Origin: Paenibacillus tyrphae
GTDB lineage: Bacteria; Bacillota; Bacilli; Paenibacillales; NBRC-103111
Reading direction: 5' to 3'
DNA: 64,000 nucleotides
Assembly: GCF_027925525.1 (NCBI RefSeq)
Contig: NZ_BSDJ01000012.1
Coordinates: 124,001 to 188,000 of the forward strand
Numbering within the stretch: the first letter of the stretch is position 1; the number at the start of each line of letters is the position of its first letter. The notes under the pieces are model-generated. The model saw nothing but the letters and a program-made list of their open reading frames with translations, did not search any database and was not told where the DNA came from. Shown piece by piece: positions 61,511 through 64,000 of the stretch. The position numbers and the translations under genes are program-made.

Positions 61511-61991
61511 CGTTCATATCCTCCTCTAGTACGGCCAGGCTTCTGTCGGCAGGCAGGCTGCAGGCCGTCTGCATGATTTTTGGGTTGGATTCGAATCAAA
61601 TAAATTAATCGAGGATCGGCGGGGAAAAAATACATTGCGGCTCCATAGGACGGTTCTGATAGAAAGCGATGAAAGATTTCGTTACACAGTCGTTTTTTCG
61701 CACTAGCAGCCGCATACGTTCCTTTGTCTTCCCTCCTTGACGATGCGGGGATATGCAGGGTTTATCGATAATCATAGCGTGGAAGACGGAGCAAAATCTT
61801 TAGCAGATTAACCGATTTTTTTGCACAATCGTTTGGATTTGCAGTAACTTCATATTTGTTATATTTCATTACTCTCAATGTTCGAATACCACATAACAGA
61901 ACAACAGCACGCCTGCTTTTCATCACGTCAATCCATGTGTAAAATTAGGGGTGAATTGGTGGTTTCTACCTAACGATGAGGAAGTGAACGT
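61511..61991. other. Intergenic region, 481 bases
   Basis: Divergent upstream regions of the beta-helix gene (minus) and the secreted SH3-like gene (plus). The middle (61800-61900) is A/T-rich. No convincing complete promoter, riboswitch, tRNA, or small gene was found; TTGGAT with TGTTAT (18-base spacing, about 61832-61861) is the best sigma-A-like pair and is weak. Confidence 0.5.
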
Positions 61992-63311
61992 ATGCGAAAA
62001 AAAGCCGGGATTTTATTAATCCTCGGACTGTTGGCAGGTGCACTGGATGGCCAAACACCGGTACCATCCGCTCTAGCTAGTGACTCCAAGAGTCTGGCGG
62101 ATTCAGCCGAAACCTTGACGCTGTTCGAGCCGACGGAGCTCTATGACGACCGTTATCAACAAGTCGGAATGATCGCACCCCAGCAAGTTCGTGTGCTGCA
62201 GACGTCAAGCATCAGAAGAGGACATGGGGAAGGCTATCGGGTGCCCAGATATTTGATTTCCACCTGGATGGGCAACGCATGGATCGTTCCCGACAACGCA
62301 CTGAGAGGAAAAGAAGAACCGATGGACGCGTACATCGAGCTCCCCCACGAAGAAACCTTATACAACGATCCGGGGTTATTGTCGCCTAAAGGGAAGATCG
62401 GCAAACAAATCGTCAAAGCGATTGCCAGCTGGGACAAACGTTACAAGATCGCGACCCCCGAGGGAGAAGGATGGATCGCACCGAATTGGGCGGCGGTTGG
62501 CGTAAAATTGGTTCAGACGGACGTTCAACTGACAGCGCCGACGAGATTATTTCGTTTTCCATACCAGGATGCCGGAGCGAGCGTCAATCCCCAGTTGATG
62601 CAGGTTACTGCGGTTTGGCGCGATTGGTATCGGGCCGATTCGTGGCTGGGGCCGGTTTGGTTTCGGCTTCATGAACTGGATGCGGCGGATGCAGATCATC
62701 GCATGGAGGTTGGCCTGCGATATCATTATTTCGACGGGAATCAGACGCGATTTCGAGCCTCGGTGCAGCTCGGGCCGAAGTGGCGGGATACGGGAGAGAC
62801 GATCCCGGTCGGATTCACCGTCTTCTTTTACAACGAAAAGGGCGAACGAATCGGCGCCTCCTCGGGAGCGGCAGTCCGGCTTAAAGGCGGGGAAGCAACG
62901 CCGGTCGAGCTGACGGTGGACCGGAACATCCGGACGTTTGCGTATGCTACCGTTCAAGTCGGGATGTTCAATGATCAACCCATAAGCAAGATTCAACCGG
63001 ACGCCCCGATGGCCGTCGCAGATGATGCGGCTAACCACGATCTGCGATTGGGTTCGATTCAAGTGAGGCGCGATGGCGTGTTCAGCATCGTGACCGGCCA
63101 ATACGCCTCCAAACTTGCAGGCGAGCGTCAGGTGAAAGCGGAGCTGTCGTTCCTGAACGCGGACGGTACAGCGATAGCTAAGGCTCCGCTGGAATTCGCA
63201 TTTGATGCATCCTATCCGGGGAACGGCCTCCTTCAACCGTTCGAAGCCGTTGTGCCGGAGGATGTATCGACATATGCATCCGTGAAGCTGAAGGTGCTGG
63301 ATGTGAGGTAA
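61992..63311 (+). CDS. Secreted protein with SH3-like repeats
   Basis: A 439-residue protein. N-terminal signal peptide (KKAGILLILGLLAGALDG; cleavage about ALA-SD at residue 30). Three similar segments (about 42-105, 110-170, 175-228) share the pattern L-T-x-x-x-P-x-x-L-x ... W-x-x-x-Y-x-x-x ... G-x-x-W-I-x-P, for example YLISTWMGNAWIVP, YKIATPEGEGWIAPN and YRADSWLGPVWFRLH, like SH3b wall-binding domains. The rest (about 235-439) is beta-rich. ATG after GAGGAAGTGAAC. No enzyme domain recognised. Confidence 0.72.
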   Translation: MRKKAGILLILGLLAGALDGQTPVPSALASDSKSLADSAETLTLFEPTELYDDRYQQVGMIAPQQVRVLQTSSIRRGHGEGYRVPRYLISTWMGNAWIVPDNALRGKEEPMDAYIELPHEETLYNDPGLLSPKGKIGKQIVKAIASWDKRYKIATPEGEGWIAPNWAAVGVKLVQTDVQLTAPTRLFRFPYQDAGASVNPQLMQVTAVWRDWYRADSWLGPVWFRLHELDAADADHRMEVGLRYHYFDGNQTRFRASVQLGPKWRDTGETIPVGFTVFFYNEKGERIGASSGAAVRLKGGEATPVELTVDRNIRTFAYATVQVGMFNDQPISKIQPDAPMAVADDAANHDLRLGSIQVRRDGVFSIVTGQYASKLAGERQVKAELSFLNADGTAIAKAPLEFAFDASYPGNGLLQPFEAVVPEDVSTYASVKLKVLDVR

Positions 63312-63386
63312 CGGCAAAGCGTGAGCCTGCTTGAACCCTCACCGGGAAACGGTCGTATTTCAAGCAGCCCCTCGTCTGCCTCTACT

Positions 63387-64000
63387 CTACTCCGCCTGCC
63401 GCAGCTCGGCCACCCGCGAAGAGCGCCGCATCCGGGCCAGCGCTTCCGCCGAGGCGACCGCGTCCTGCACGCTGCGCAGCTCCAGCACCCAAGAGCCGGC
63501 GAAGCCGTGATCCTGCGCCAGCACCGTCACGGCTTCGAGCGGAACCGAGCCTGCGCCGAACGCCCAGTGATCGTCGCGCACGCCTCCATTGTCGCTCAAA
63601 TGCAGTCCGACAACGTACGGCATGATGCGCTTGAGCGACAGCAGGCAGAGTCCCGTGCCGGTCAAATGAGCGTGTCCCGCATCGAAAACGACCCGCAGAC
63701 GCGGTGAATCGACTGAGCGGACGATCCGCTCCAGAAACTTCACGTCCGTACCTAACAGGTTCGGATACGGCGGTACGTTTTCCAGCCCGATCACGACTCC
63801 CGAGCCGGCCGTTGCACGCAGCGCTTCCCGGACAAATTCGGCCACCCGCTCTGCAAGCTCCGACTCCCGTTCGGAATCGGCTTGGATCTCCTCCGCTCCG
63901 TCCGCTTCCCCGGGATGCAGCACGACATATGCGCATTCCAGCCGCTCCGCGATGCGAAGCGTAGTCAACAGCAGCTCCATCGAGACTTTTCTCGCTTCCT
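63387..64000 (-). CDS. Sugar phosphate isomerase/epimerase TIM barrel, 5' end outside window
   Basis: The frame is open to the window edge through an in-frame codon run before the ATG at 63980, so that ATG is probably internal. Visible: AYVVLHPGEADG, VIGLENVPPYPNLLGTD, RVVFDAGHAHLTG, VVGLHLSDNGGVRDDHWAFGAGSVPL, WVLELRS. The FDAGH and LHLSDN motifs are metal ligands of this fold. Substrate unknown; perhaps related to the pathway of the cluster at 55-59 kb, but it is a separate copy. Confidence 0.85.
   Translation of the reverse strand, partial: EARKVSMELLLTTLRIAERLECAYVVLHPGEADGAEEIQADSERESELAERVAEFVREALRATAGSGVVIGLENVPPYPNLLGTDVKFLERIVRSVDSPRLRVVFDAGHAHLTGTGLCLLSLKRIMPYVVGLHLSDNGGVRDDHWAFGAGSVPLEAVTVLAQDHGFAGSWVLELRSVQDAVASAEALARMRRSSRVAELRQAE

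Overview
The window comes from the chromosome of an endospore-forming, low-GC-lineage Gram-positive bacterium, most likely Paenibacillaceae (Paenibacillus or a close relative). The evidence is a complete spoIIIA operon (spoIIIAA to spoIIIAH), spo0A, spoIVB and spoIIM, in the gene order known from Bacillus subtilis. Overall base composition is clearly richer in G+C than B. subtilis, codons are G/C-ending, and the SD sequences are strong and purine-rich. This assignment is an inference from gene order and protein families, not from a database search.

Region 1 (1-10.3 kb, mostly minus strand): punA (cut by the window edge), deoB, xerD, yqzK, ald, fur, spoIIM, an EndoQ-like PHP nuclease and nudF. 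On the plus strand are mciZ (an FtsZ inhibitor) and a 31-residue membrane protein resembling Prli42. A DUF3866 protein and a YqjE-like peptidase complete the block. Region 2 (10.3-15.7 kb): a branched-chain 2-oxoacid dehydrogenase operon (lpdV, E1 alpha, E1 beta, E2) and a divergent DUF2627 gene. Region 3 (15.7-18.8 kb): a SteA-like protein, a GT2 glycosyltransferase, a MraY/WecA-like phosphotransferase and an AhpD-like protein. Region 4 (18.9-20.8 kb): small genes of unknown function, an XRE regulator and a frameshifted lipoprotein. Region 5 (20.9-43 kb): the sporulation and housekeeping core read on the minus strand: yqhV, spoIIIAA-AH, accB, accC, asp23/amaP/DUF2273, nusB, folD, xseA, xseB, ispA, dxs, tlyA, argR, recN, spoIVB, spo0A.

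Region 6 (43-49 kb): sulfolactate synthesis genes comA and comB on the plus strand, a DUF441 membrane protein, aspartokinase, a degenerate histidine phosphatase, a GNAT enzyme, and a MerR-thioredoxin operon with a textbook 20-bp-spacer promoter. Region 7 (49-55 kb): three glycosyltransferase genes around two DUF2642 proteins, a possible surface or spore glycan locus. Region 8 (55-64 kb): tatA; a presumed sugar operon (TIM-barrel isomerase, NagB-like protein, PIG-L deacetylase, Gfo/Idh oxidoreductase); a Tat-exported right-handed beta-helix protein; a secreted protein with SH3-like repeats; and the 3' part of a second TIM-barrel isomerase gene.

No rRNA, tRNA, CRISPR array, transposase or prophage was recognised. 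The least expected signals are: matching covarying hairpins 3 nt upstream of the SD of deoB and fur, with the deoB copy heading a tandem array; paired direct repeats next to the XRE regulator; altered catalytic residues in the histidine phosphatase and the NagB-like protein; a long KPEQ repeat linker in SpoIIIAH; and the small-gene island.
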